Assembly (NCBI GenBank): GCA_025403435.1
Contig: CM046353.1
Location: 23,060,714 to 23,124,713 of the forward strand
Source: Artocarpus heterophyllus
Lineage: Eukaryota; Streptophyta; Magnoliopsida; Rosales; Moraceae
DNA: 64,000 bases
Reading direction: 5' to 3'
The position numbers and the translations under genes are program-made. This document shows, piece by piece, positions 1-12,027 of the stretch. A model generated the notes under the pieces. It was not told where the DNA came from. It did not search any database and saw only the letters and a list, made by a program, of their open reading frames with translations. Within the stretch, counting starts at the first letter, position 1; each line of letters begins with the position of its first letter.

Positions 1-717
1 TTGGTGCTAGCAGGAATAGAAGACTTCCCGTTCTTGGCTCATTGCTTCTTTCCATTCTCAAAGTTGGAATTGGAACCAAAAGCAGCTGCCATGTTGGCCT
101 CACCACCCGCAGGAGACTCCTTGATCAGCAGTTCAAACTCCTGTAACTGTTTCATCAGTTTTATTAAGGTCATATCTTGTCTATTGCTTAAATTAAATGT
201 AGCTCTAAATAGAATAAATTCCTCTGACAGAGTTTCAAAGACCATAGTCATCTTAGTTTTAGCATCGATGTCGGCTCCTATTGGTTTGAGCCTTAGCGAG
301 GTAACCCATGACCAACATCACATACTCCTTTACAAATGTCCCCGGCCTCTGTCTACAATTTAGAAGTTTCCAAAGCGTTCCTTGCCACTTTGTTATGGCT
401 TGGCCCCCAAACATATCTTCAAGATTATCCAAGATCTGCTTTGCAGTCTCATAATCCTAATTTTGAGCCTGCAGCACGTTATTCATGCTAGCCATAATGT
501 AGCAGCGGACCTGATTATTAGCATCTTTCCAGCGATCATATGCTTGGAATTGCTCATTAGTTGAGTCTCCCGTAGGCTCGGGAGGATAGGGCGTTGTCAG
601 TACATATTTCAATTTCTCAAAGGACAGGACGATATCCAGGTTTCGTTTCCAATCATTATAGTTCTCACCGGTTAATAGGTTTTTGTCAAGTATCAATGAT
701 AAAGCGTTTTTAGACAT
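1..717 (-). pseudogene. Degenerate copia gag (element C, partial)
   Basis: This is the N-terminal gag of a Ty1/copia polyprotein, read on the minus strand from the ATG at 715-717 (protein begins MSKNAL) and running off the left edge. It aligns by eye to the intact gag of element B (from 51616), including the motifs [22 protein letters not shown] and the run ending NNVLQAQ. It is broken: the codon at 457-459 is TAG where B has CAG, and an extra base near 277 shifts the frame. Gag would form the virus-like particle in the cytoplasm, but this copy cannot. It belongs with the 5' LTR at 2342-4334. The remainder of element C lies outside the window. Confidence 0.85.
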
Positions 718-2326
718 TTTTAATCTACAATAAAGAATGATATACCAAACATAAGCAAACATATGATAATAATTTAGTAAGACAACACAATCATATAAAA
801 AATACAAATGTGTTTATGTGTCAAAACCTTAAAAATATTACAACTTTACAACGATAATTCCTAACTCAGAATTCACCAAGCTCTTAAGGGAAGTCATGCC
901 AAATTCAATCAGGAATACGAATACCTTCCTGATTAATATATGTCATCCAAGACCCGTATGATCTAGCATATACTAATAATCGTTTCTTTGGCCATTAATT
1001 TTATTAATAGAGCTCCTAGGAGAGGTTAATAATAAAATTAATGTGAGTGTATAATCATCGTTTCAATATTTTATCCATGATTTATAATCACCACCTAAGG
1101 GTGTGCAACCATAAATCATGCTAAAATACCTTATCTTCTCAGAGATCCAATTTGGTACATGATAGAAATCCCTTCCTAGGGGTCAGGACCACCATGTTCT
1201 GCCTATAGACCAACGATGGAGACCTTAGGTTCTCTCTTCGAAAACCTTCTCCTACGCAATCTTTTGAAATCAAGGTTTTATTTTAAGAATATGCATGAAC
1301 AATTTTAATATGAGCGGCACTTCCTATTCTATATGACATGTTATCAATATACAAGGCAAATCATATTATAATGCAGACAAGCAAAGCAATCAAGCAAAGC
1401 TACAAGCAAAATAATAAATAACCGTAATATTATGACTCCACTCTAAAGAATAGAAAACTAAGATTACAAGAGAATAATCGAGACCTATTATCGATTCTAC
1501 ATCCTTGAATCCTCAAGCTGTATCCTTCTTCATGTAATTCCCATCTTTAAGTCTTCAATCCCATATGAATTGAATACTTCATATTTCTGGTCATATCCAA
1601 ATTTAATGTTTCTCAGAATTGTCCCAAAAATAAAATTAAAACTGTATTAAAACTGCACCTTTTTTAGAAATTTCTAGCTCTTGGTCGACAAGTTCGGCCT
1701 GCCGCCAGAGCCTCTTGATTTCTGCCCCACTGACATTCTACTGAACCTCAAATTCAGCCTGCCGATCTGTGACCATTGGCTTGCCGAACTGGTGAGTTCA
1801 GCATGCCAACTGAGCAGAAATCTCTCATTCTAGAAAATACAATTTTTAATGCAATTCATTAATTTTATTTTTAACAATTCAAAAACATAAAATTACAGAC
1901 TTAGGAAATACCTTGAAGCGCCTATCATCATTCTTCTAGATCTGACTTCTAAATCTATCTTCTCAATCCGTCTTCTCTGAATAATTATTTAATTACAAAT
2001 ATCTTACAAATTTAAAAGTAAATAATAATTCCAAGACGGAGATGATAGTCCGCCATCTAATTATATGAAAAACTTAGATACACATTCTAACCTCTAAGAA
2101 ACCATAACCGGTATAAATTAATTAATTAATTAATAATTAAATAAGAATTTAATCAACCATAATTAATAAATAAACATTCACTACATAATCCATGACAACA
2201 TATATAATATATAGAAACCTAGAGTGCCAACTTTCTATAAAATTAAATTCAAGCATAGAAGAGATTAAGATCACAAAATTTATACATATAATATGATCAT
2301 AAACTCGTATATTTATGTAAAAACTT
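718..2326 (-). other. Leader (untranslated) region of element C
   Basis: This is the roughly 1.6-kb noncoding leader between the PBS and gag of element C on the minus strand. It has no supported coding sequence. It holds a decayed cluster of GC-rich dyads at 1682-1813 and a stem-loop-rich block at about 880-1185 with CCTAGG at 1015-1020 and 1175-1180. Both are recognisable in the leaders of A, B and H. An AT-rich tract of TAAT repeats lies near 2115-2145. Confidence 0.75.
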
Positions 2327-2339
2327 GGCTCTGATACCA
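2327..2339 (-). promoter_or_regulatory. Primer binding site of element C
   Basis: On the minus strand this reads TGGTATCAGAGCC, complementary to the 3' end of plant initiator tRNA-Met as in most copia elements. It lies two bases from the LTR boundary at 2342. Confidence 0.9.
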
Positions 2340-2341
2340 AT

Positions 2342-4334
2342 TGTTGAAAAAATAGTACGCAGCGAGAATTTTAAAAATTTTATATCAGAGTATTTTTCAA
2401 AACACAAGTTTGATATGCTATATGCATAAATTAACTAGATCTTATTAACCTTTGTATGCTGAAGAACCCTCGCAAAACGTGAAGAGATGTAACATTCTAG
2501 AAGAACCTCAACCAACTAGTCTTCTTTGCTATTCTCTATCAACGACCAGAGTGAGTGTGGGCTCACATATACAGCTCTTCCACTAGGTGACTCTCCTTCT
2601 AACCAATCGAGAGAAGCCAAAGCAAGTGTTCGTGCTTTATGAACAAAAGCTCTCAGGGAGTTTTCAGATTCTCACTAGCAGAGTATCACTCTTAATCTCT
2701 CAATCGATCTAAATAACTTATGAGACTCACTCTCTATTTATAGAGGTTGGGTTTAGGGTCAGTCCTTATCAAATAAGGTCTCAAAAATTCAAATCAGAAT
2801 CAAATTCGGATCAATATATGATAAAATCCACACAAAAATGTGAAAATTTTTTTCTACTCATAGGCAGGCCGAACTTAAGGACCAGCATGCCAAACTGCCG
2901 ATAAAAAATCTCAATGAATCTTTTATTTTCCATCCAAGATTTTATAGGATAAAGTCTCAGTTTTAATTCAAATAACCCAATATAAAAGTTATCTAATTAA
3001 AACAACTTTATCTAGATAATCTCTAAGAAAATAAATGAATTTCCAATAATTCTACAAGTTTATCTTGATCTAATTTATCCAAAAATTAAATCAACTGATA
3101 AACAGACAAGAATTATCCGATCCTTACAATTCAACAAGTTTATCTTGAATTAATTTTTATCACAAAATTAATTCAACCGATAAACAGACATGAATTATTT
3201 GATTCTTTCAAATTTCAACCAATCTAATAAATCTGACATAAGTTACCAATTATTGGAAAAGCACGCTGTATCGTTACAGGATGTTGTGAGCTAGCAAAGG
3301 GGACCAAATGGACCTATATAGTTCAAGCTTTCGACAATTACGAAACCCAATATCCCATATATACATTTCATAATTATAAACTCTAACGCTACTCCACTAA
3401 AAGCTTGGAGTTGCACTCTCAAACTACATAAAATTATGAAGCCCGTATAGCTAAGTCTCCATGACATATCATAGTGTATCGTATCCCCATATGATAATCT
3501 GTAATAGGCTTAAGGATAAGTTCTGTCTTACCTTCCTGATTATTTTTATCTTACGTTCCATGATCTCACCATCGAAAAACTTACCATCCAAAACGGTATA
3601 CCATTCGATTACACCTATGTATCCAAATGGTTGAGCGCTCCAGTTTTTCAATTACAGGATAATGCATAGAAGAGGATATCATTACTTCTAAAGAGGAGCT
3701 ATGGATTCCATATCTATGAATAATAGGTCTACGCTATCAAGAGTCATGCCTCCAATGTACCGACATGCATACCACTATTAAGATATGGGTGTCACCCTTT
3801 GGTACATCAAAAGACACAAGTCAAGACAACGAGCCCACTATTCATCTCAAGATTAAGATACAACACAAATGATTGTCTAAAGTGAATCGATTTACCGAGA
3901 CAGAATTATTAATCTAAATCAATTCACTTTATGTACCGATCCAACACATCATCACCTATGACAATGTGATAATGTTTCTATTCACGGAGTCCACCTCTGA
4001 TGGTCAAGACACACCATTTCCCAATTGGGATATAGACAACATAACAATCTTTACATGAATAAAGCGCCCAACTTTATTCCCTTGATTGCGGATCTTATGT
4101 TTTAAACCTTCACCTTAAGAATCATGTTTTTCGTATAATCTGTCCATCATATGCCTAATTCTTAAAGGTTTAGACCGACAGTCTCAGACTTTTATTTGAT
4201 TAACATACATTCAACAAATATGAACGTAAAGAGGATAAGATTTGGTATATAAATAATGAATAAATTCTTTTATTGATAAAAATATCTCTAAAAACTTATT
4301 ACATTTTTACTCCTCAGGGCATACATGTCTAACA
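2342..4334 (-). repeat. 5' LTR of element C (long-LTR copia family)
   Basis: On the plus strand this runs from TGTTG to CTAACA and is 1993 bp, against 2033 bp in A and B. It is clearly homologous along its length but carries many substitutions and small indels. It is followed by GTCTA (4335-4339), which would be the target-site duplication, but the other end is outside the window. It interrupts the gag of element D, so C inserted after D. A decayed dyad cluster lies at 2861-2900. Confidence 0.9.
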
Positions 4335-5349
4335 GTCTAGAATTCTTGTTGACTACTTCTTCTGTCCTAAAATGGGATGTAACCTGATTGATCGAGGCTT
4401 GATTACCCCTTGGTTTTTGCTTAAATCCTGGGGGATAACAATGCAGTTTATAACACTTCTCAATAGTGTGTCCATGATAGTTGCAATGAGTGCAAAATGG
4501 CCTATCCTTTCTTTGATTTTTGCCTGTATGCAAGCCTTGAGCATTCTGATTTCCCACATAGCGCCTTGAAGCTTCATTCTTAACAGTAAAGGCCATATTA
4601 TTGTTTTAGAAGTATCTCCTTGAATGGAAGAACCTATCTATCTTTGATGTTCTTCTTGAGAAACAAGAGAGAAAACCTTATTAATAGGAGGCATAGGATC
4701 CATTAACAGGATCTGACCACGAACTTTAGCAAATGACTCATTCAATCCCATGAGGAAAGTCATGATTTATTCCATTTGACAGTAAGCATTCAGATCTTTC
4801 ACACCACCACATGAGCATTTTCCACATGAACAAACAGGCCTGTAATTACTTTTTTCCTCCCACAGAGTTTTTCAGTTTTGTGAAATAAACACTAATGGAA
4901 CTTTGATCTTGATTGTGATTCACTAATTCATGGCGTAACTGAAAGATCCTAGGTCCATTACTCTGTTGGAACCTATCCTTTAGATCAAGCCAAATTTCTG
5001 GAGCAGATTCAGCACAAATGATACTAGCATTGATTTCTTTGGAAATAGAGTTTAAAATCCAAGAAATCACAATATTATTATTCTTAATCCAAGAATTAAG
5101 CAAAGTTAGATCATTACCTTCCGGTCTTTTAATCGAACCATCAACAAATCCAAGCTTGTTCTTGACCGATAAGGCAATTGTCATTGCTCTGCTCCAGGAG
5201 GCGTAGTTATCTCCTAAGAGTTGTTGCAAAACAAGGACAAGTCCTGGACTGTCAGAATGATGCAGGAAATAGGGACTGGTTGGATCATCTACGGCAGCTT
5301 TGACGATGACGATGATGGAATCGCTTGGACCAATAGTCGCCATGAACAA
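4335..5349 (-). pseudogene. Degenerate copia gag of element D
   Basis: This is a minus-strand gag from a different copia lineage. The start near 5349 or 5343 is followed by a typical copia N-terminal region (DNYASWSRAMTIALSVKNKL, GFVDGSI) and the UBN2-type segment (RIFQLRHELVNHNQ). Near 4860 the frame shifts; the continuation (CSCGKCSCGGVKDLNAYCQ, then FLMGLNESFAKVRGQILL) is still readable in another frame. A zinc-knuckle-like segment follows at about 4470-4510 (CTHCNYHGHTIEKC, with KLHCYPPGFKQKP next). The reading is cut off by the LTR of element C at 4334. D's pol should lie left of element C, beyond the window. Confidence 0.8.
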
Positions 5350-5522
5350 TTCAATGATCAGTCAAGAAATCAATTCGGTAGAATGATCAATTATCAACAA
5401 TCGAGAACCAAATTCAGGAAAAGGACCAATTTTTGATGATCAAGAACCGAATTTAGAAGGAGAATCAATCACAATTGAATTCAAGAGGACCTCCAAACAT
5501 GAATGATCTGTAAATCATTTTC

Positions 5523-5534
5523 GCTTTGATACCA
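5523..5534 (-). promoter_or_regulatory. Primer binding site of element D
   Basis: The minus-strand sequence TGGTATCAAAGC is a common copia variant of the initiator tRNA-Met primer site. It lies between the D gag and the putative LTR. Confidence 0.75.
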
Positions 5535-5535
5535 T

Positions 5536-5803
5536 CTTAGAGCTCAGAATGATTTTCAGTAAAGAATAAAGAAACTGATTGCAATTGAAGAAAAAAGAGT
5601 TACGCAGAGAAACTTTCTTGGAGAGAATATTACTCTTTGAAAAAATGAAGTTCACGTGTTTCACCCTTGTACATCTTCTTTCTTATATCTGAGTATACAA
5701 AGCATTAATTAAATTACAACAGAAAAATTGACTCTCTAAACTAATTGGTACATGTCATCAATGAATCCAGATCAGCAAATATAACTAACTAAACTAACTA
5801 ACA
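5536..5803 (-). repeat. Putative 5' LTR of element D
   Basis: This is a short LTR of about 268 bp inferred from position. It starts just outside the PBS and ends on the plus strand in ACTAACTAACA, so on the coding strand it begins TGTTAGTTAG, a common copia LTR start. The inner boundary is approximate because the partner LTR is not in the window. Confidence 0.55.
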
Positions 5804-6026
5804 GTAAGTATGGTTATCTCTGAAAGCCTGATAGAATCGTGGTGCCGAGAAGAAAGGGACATGGTTTGGGGAGCAAGAGCTTGTTGAGAACTTATCAGGT
5901 GGAATTTGGGGAGAATTGTAAGGATGCTAGGATAATTTTGACTCAAGGGTCTTCCATTCTTCAATAATTAGAAATCCCTCATAGTGTTGTGTGTGCTTCT
6001 CAGGTCCCCTACTCCTACCCGAAGAT
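5804..6026 (+). pseudogene. Left part of LINE-like remnant split by element A
   Basis: This sequence lies between element D and element A. Its last bases (6006-6026) recur at 15122-15140 on the far side of A, so the two flanks were continuous before the insertion. No open frame is supported here. I assign it to the same LINE-like remnant as 15125-16018 only by continuity. Confidence 0.35.
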
Positions 6027-6417
6027 TGTTGGAAACAAAGTGCGCAGCGGAATTTTAAAATTTTTTCATCAGAGTATTTTCCAAAACACAAGTTTGACAT
6101 GTTATATGTATAAATTAAACAGATCTTACTAACCTCAGTGTGCCGAAGAACCTCCGCGACCTGTGTAGAGAAGTAACGTTCCAGAAGAGCCTCAACCAAC
6201 TGGTCTTCTTTGCTATTCTCTATCCACAACCGGAGTGAGTGTGGGCTCACACGTACAGCTCTTCCACCGGTGACTCTCCTTCCAACCAATAGAGAGAACC
6301 CAAAGCTAGTGTTTGTGATTTGTGAACAAAAGCTCTCAGGGAGTTTTCAGATGCTCACTAGAAGAGTATCACTCTTAATCTCTCAAATTGATCTGAGTAA
6401 ATCATTAGACTCACTCC

Positions 6418-6426
6418 CTTTTTATA
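6418..6426 (-). promoter_or_regulatory. TATA-like box in copia LTR
   Basis: On the minus strand this reads TATAAAAAG with a CCAAT sequence just upstream. It would put transcription start about 360-370 bp from the inner LTR end, so U3 is about 1.6 kb. The same site is at 14063-14071 in A's 5' LTR and 53664-53672 in B's 5' LTR. Confidence 0.6.
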
Positions 6427-6776
6427 CCTATTGGTCCTTGGGGTCAGTCCATATCAAATTAGGTCTCAAAAATCGAAACAGAATCAAGTTCGGATCAATA
6501 TCTGATAAGATACACGTGAAAAACGCGTAATCTTAATTGTCGCGGTCGGCATGCCGAATTGTGTGATAGGCAGGCCGAACTGGCCAGTTCGGCAGGCCGA
6601 ACTTTCTGATAGGCAGGCCGAACTGCCGAGAAAAAATCTCCGCGAATCTTTTATTTTCCACCCGAGATTCTAAAGGATAAAGTCTCAGTTTTGATTCAAA
6701 TAGCCCAATAGAAAAGATATCTGATCAAAACAAACTTTATCAAGATAATCTCTAAGAAAATAAATCAATTCACAAT

Positions 6777-6932
6777 AATTCTACAAGTTTATCTTGTTCT
6801 AATTGTCCAAAATTAAAACAACCGATAAACAGACAAGAATTATCCGAACGCCATAATTCAACAAGTTCATCTTGAACTAATTTCTTACATAATTAATTCA
6901 ACCGATAAACAGACATGAATTATTTGATTCTT
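6777..6932. repeat. Direct repeat of about 78 bp within the LTR
   Basis: Two adjacent imperfect units share the motifs AATTC-ACAAGTT-ATCTTG and CCGATAAACAGACA-GAATTAT. The pair recurs at the same place in every copy of this LTR in the window, for example about 3050-3205 and 54020-54180, so the duplication predates the family's spread. Confidence 0.75.
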
Positions 6933-8059
6933 ATAAATTTTAAAACAATCTGATAAATTCGACATAAGTCACCAATTATTGGGAAAGCACGCCATGTCGT
7001 TACAGGATTTTGTGAGCTAGCAAAGGGGACCAAAATGGACCTATAAAGTTCAAGCTCATGATAATTATGAAACCCAATATCCCAGATATACATTTCACAA
7101 TTATCAACTCCAACGCTACTCCACTAAAAGCTTGGAGCTGCACTCTCGAACTTTATAGAATTACGAAGCTCGTGTAGCTAAGTCTCCATGACATATCATA
7201 GTGTATCGCATCCCCATATGATCATCCATAACCGGCTTAAGGACAAGTTCTGTCTTACCTTCCCGATTATTTTTATCTTACGTTCCATTGTCTCACCATT
7301 AGAAAACTTACCATCCAAAGATAGTATACCATTCGGTTACACCTATGTATCCAAATGGTTGAGCGCTCCAGTTTTCCAATTACAGGACAACGCATATAAG
7401 AGGATATCATTACTCCTAAAGAGGAGCTATGGATTCCATATCTATGAATAACAAGTCTACGCTACCAAGAGTCATGCCTCCAACGTACCGGCATGCATGC
7501 CACTATAGAGATGTGGGAGTCACCCATTGGTACATCAAAAGACACAAGTCGAGACAACGGGCCCATTATTCATCTCAGGATTAAGATACAATACAAATGA
7601 TTGTCTAAAGTGAATCGATTTGCCAAGACAGAATTATTAATCCAAATCAATTCACTTTATGTCCCGATCCAACACATCGTCACCTATGACAACGCGCCAA
7701 TGTTTCTATTCACGGAGTCCAACTCCGATGGCCAAGACAAACCATCTCCCAAAAGGGATATAGACAACATAACAATCTTTACATGAATAAAGCGCCCAAC
7801 TTTATTCCCTCGATTGCGGATCATATATTTTAGACCATCACCTTAAGAGTCGTGTCTACCGCATAATCATCCCATCATATGCCCAACTCTTAAGGTTTAG
7901 ACTGATAGTCTCAGACTACTGTTTGCTTATCATACATTCAACAAATATGAACGTAAAGAGGACAATATTTGGTATATATAAACGAATAAATTCTTTATTG
8001 ATAAAAATGTCTCCAAAAACGTATTACATTTTTACTCCTTAGAGCATACATGTCTAACA

Positions 8060-8070
8060 ATCTCCCACTT
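8060..8070 (-). promoter_or_regulatory. Polypurine tract of element A
   Basis: On the minus strand the purine-rich AAGTGGGAGAT lies directly against the 3' LTR, the position from which plus-strand DNA synthesis is primed. Confidence 0.75.
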
Positions 8071-8073
8071 GCA

Positions 8074-11000
8074 CTAAGTGAGTAAATACTGCAAATTTTG
8101 CATCCCCATAGCTTCCACATGCCTTTCGAAGACTCTCCCAGAAAGTGTCTTCGTAAATGGATCAGCTAAATTGTCCTCTGACGCGATCTTGCACACCGTG
8201 ACATGCCCGCTCTCAACGAAGTCCTTTATCACATGATACTTCCGATCAATATGCTTACTCTTCTTGTGAAATCTTGGTTCCTTAGCATTAGCTACCGCCG
8301 CACTGTTATCACAGTACAGTGATACCGCTTTATCCACACCAGGAACTACCTCAAGATCCCCAAGGAACTTGCGGAGCCACACTGCTTCTTTCGAAGCATC
8401 ACTAGCCGCCACATACTCGGCCTCCATCGTTGAATCCGAAGTGCAATCTTGCTTCGCACTTCTCCAACTGATGGCACCGCCACCCAGAGTAAACACAAAC
8501 CCTGAAGTCGATTTCCTAGAATCCAGGCAGGATTGAAAATCCGAATCAGTGTATCCTAGAGGAGTTAAATCCTCACCAGAATACACAAGCATATACCCAC
8601 GAGTCCTTCTCAGGTACTTGAAAATATGCTTTACCGCAACCCAATGGTTCGGTCCTAGATCCGCCTGAAATCGACTCACAATCCCGACCGCATAGCTAAT
8701 ATCTGGTCGAGTGCAAAGCATGGCATACATGAGACTACCCACTGCCGAAGCATAAGGTACCTTCTTCATGTATTCTCTTTCTTCATAAGACTTTGGAGAG
8801 TCTTTCTTAGAAAGAGTAATTCCAGACCTAGATGGTTGCCCACCTTTCTTGGAATCCTGCATTGCAAACCTCCTGAGAATTTTATCTATGTAGCTGGCCT
8901 GTGACAAAGCTATCATTTTGTTCTTCCTATCCCGAAAGATCTGGATACCGAGAACAAAATTAGCCTCACCCAAGTCCTTCATGTCAAACTGCTTGGTCAA
9001 CAATAATTTGACTGATGACAATGCCCCAACGTCATTGCCAATTAGCAGAATGTCATCTACATAGAGTAGTAGAAAAACCACCTTCCCATTCTTAATGTGT
9101 TTGTAAACACATGGTTCATCCACATTTTATGAGAACCCATAAGTCTTGATCACTTGATCAAATCTTATGTTCCAAGAACGAGAAGCCTGCTTAAGTCCAT
9201 AAATTGACTTTAGCAGCTTACAAACCTTACCCTCTTGACCCGTGACCTTGAACCCGTCTGGTTGTTCCATATAAATGGACTCATCAAGATAGCCATTCAG
9301 AAAAGCCGTCTTGACATCCATCTGCCAAATCTCGTAGTCGAGAGCGGCAGCTATGGACAAGAGAATCCGGATGGACTTAAGCATGGCTACAGGCGAAAAG
9401 GTTTCCTCATAATCGATTCCTTCCTTTTGCGTATAACCCTTAGCTACCAGTCTATCCTTAAAGGTTTCGACCTTTCCATCCACTCCTCTTTTCCTCTTGT
9501 AGATCCACTTACTCCCTATGGGTTTCATCCCTTTGGGAAGATCCACAAGCTCCCAAACCCAATTAGTCTCCATAGACTTCATCTCAATGTTCATGGCCTC
9601 TGTCCAGAGTCTTGAATCAACATCCTCCATAGCTTTTGCGTAAGTATAAGGATCCCTGTCATGTTCATCCGGTTCAGCCAAAAAGACCTCCCCATTGAAC
9701 ATATACCTCTCAGGTTGACGCCCGATCCTCCCACTACACCGAAGCCCCTGAGGTTGTTGTTCAGGTTTGTTTGGTTTTTCTACACTGATCGGAATGGTTT
9801 CGTTTGGAACCTCCGGAGTAAACGGATTACCCCTCAACTCCTCAAGCACCACTTTGCTTTGAGGTTTAAAGTCGTTCATGTAACTCTCCTCAAGGAAAGT
9901 TGCATTAGTTGAAACCACGACTTTATTTTCCTTTGGGTTATAAAAATAACCCCCTTTAGTCCCTTTTGGATATCCTACAAACACGCAAACTTCTGAACGT
10001 GCTTCCAACTTATTCGGATCCTTAAACAGGACATGAGCTGGACATCCCCATATGCGAATATGGTTTAAGGATGTCTTCCGTCTTGTCTACAACTCGTGAG
10101 GAGTTTTAGGGACCAATTTTGAAGGCACATTGTTCAAAAGATAACATGCGGTTTGTAGTGCATATCCCCAAAAGGATAAAGGCAATGATGAATAACTCAT
10201 CATGGACCGAATCATGTCCAACAAAGTCCTATTCCTTCTCTTTGCTACGCCATTCTGCTGCGGAGTACCCGACGCAGTCAAATGGGATAAAATCCCATTC
10301 TCTAACAAGTGTCCTAAGAACTCATCAGAAAGGTATTCCCCACCTCGATCAGATCGAAGTGCCTTTATGGGTCTACCCAATTGCTTTTCCACTTCAGCCC
10401 GAAACTCCCTGAACTTATCATAAGTTTCACTTTTGTGGTGCATTAGGTACACATACCCATATCTTGAGTAATCGTCAATAAAAGTAACGAAGTACTCATA
10501 CCCTCCTCGTGCCCGGATGTTCATCGGTCCGCAAACATCACTATGCACAAGTTCTAGAACCCCTTCGGCCCTATTGCCCTTAGACCCGTATGGTCTTTTG
10601 GTCATTTTACCCTCCAAACAAGACTCACATTGAGGTATAGATTCCACCTTTAAGTGACTTAAAGGTCCATCCCTTACCAACCTTTGAATCCTATTTAGGT
10701 TAATATGGCCAAGGCGCAAATGCCAAAGATAAGTCTTATTAGAGTGAGAAGTTTTAAGTCTTTTTGAGTCATTATCATTTATCTCAGCATTAAGCAATAG
10801 GTCCATCTTAGGTTTGATAAAATATAGATTATTTTGCATCCATCCAGAACAGATAAAAGATTTGTTTTTACGAATCACCACTTTTTCATTAAAAGATACC
10901 ATGTAGGAGTCTTTAAATAAAGAAGATACAGAAATTAAATTCCTTTTAAATTTAGGAACATAAAAACAATCTCGCAAAATTAAACTCCTATAATTATCAA

Positions 11001-12027
11001 AATAAAGATGGACATCTCCCACTACTTCCGCTGAGACCAAGGATCCATCGCCCATCCGAAGCGTTAAGTCTTCACGAAGTAGACTTCTCGTTTCTTTGAA
11101 TCCCTACAGAGAAACACAAACATGATTAGTTGCACCGGAATCTATGACCCAAATGTCACTGGATTCCTCAACCAAACAAGTTTCTAAATATAGAAGATCA
11201 CACCTACCTCCCTTGGAAAGGAAGTCCTTGCAATGCTTCTTTATATGCCCGACCTTACCACAAAAGAAGCACTTAAGCTTCTTTGGGTTCTTCTTCTTCT
11301 TCTTCTTGCTCTTGGTAGCAATAGGAATAGAAGACTTCCCACTTTTGGCCCGTTGCTTCTTTCCATTCCTAGAGTTAGGATTGGAACCAGAAGCAGCTAC
11401 CATATTGGCCTCTCCACCAGCAGGAGACTCCCTGATCAGCAGTTCAAACTCTTGTAACTGTTTCATCAGTTCTGTCAAGGTCATATCCTGTCTATTGCTT
11501 AGATTAAAAGTAGCTCTAAACGGAATAAATTCCTTAGACAGAGTCTCAAAGACCATAGTCATCTGAGTTTCAGCATCGATGTCGGCTCCATTGGTTTGAG
11601 CCTCAACGAGGTAACCCATGACCAACATCATGTGCTCCTTTACAGATGTCCCCGGTCTCGGTCTACAGTTTAAGAGTTTTCGAAGCGCCCCTTGCCGCTT
11701 TGTTATGGCCTGGCCTCCAAACATGTCCTCAAGATTATCCAAGATCTGCTTCGCAGTCTCATAATCCTGATGTTGAGCCTGCAGCACGTTATTCATGCTA
11801 GCCATAACATAGCAGCGGGCCTGATCATTAGCATCTTTCCAACGGTCGTACGCTTGGAATTGCTCATTACTTGAGTCTCCCGTAGGCTCGGGAGGACAAG
11901 GAGTTGTCAGAACATATTTCAGTTTCTCAAAGGAAAAGACGATGTCCAGGTTCCGTTTCCAATCATTATAGTTCTCACCGGTTAATTGGTTTTTGTCAAG
12001 TATCGATGATAAAGCGTTTTTAGACAT
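8074..12027 (-). pseudogene. Copia gag-pol of element A, three nonsense codons
   Basis: One uninterrupted reading register of 1318 codons (minus strand, ATG at 12025-12027, protein begins MSKNALSS), equal in length to element B. The order is gag, zinc knuckle [14 protein letters not shown], protease (VIDSGATNH), integrase ([17 protein letters not shown]), reverse transcriptase (YVDDILLIG) and RNase H (YTSD-like and [11 protein letters not shown] motifs). There is no frameshift. Compared with B it has TAG for Gln at codon 308 (11104-11106), TAG for Trp at 647 (10087-10089) and TAA for Gln at 967 (9127-9129). Codon 596 (10240-10242) changes the catalytic integrase Glu to Lys. It could not make a functional polyprotein. 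Confidence 0.95.

Larger units (their letters stand above)
6027..8059 (-). repeat. 3' LTR of element A (2033 bp)
   Basis: The plus-strand ends are TGTTGG and CTAACA, the same length as both LTRs of element B. It has a dyad cluster at 6541-6630, a TATA-like box at 6418-6426 on the minus strand, and an internal direct repeat of about 78 bp (units at about 6777-6854 and 6855-6932). It is flanked outside by AAGAT (6022-6026). Confidence 0.95.
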
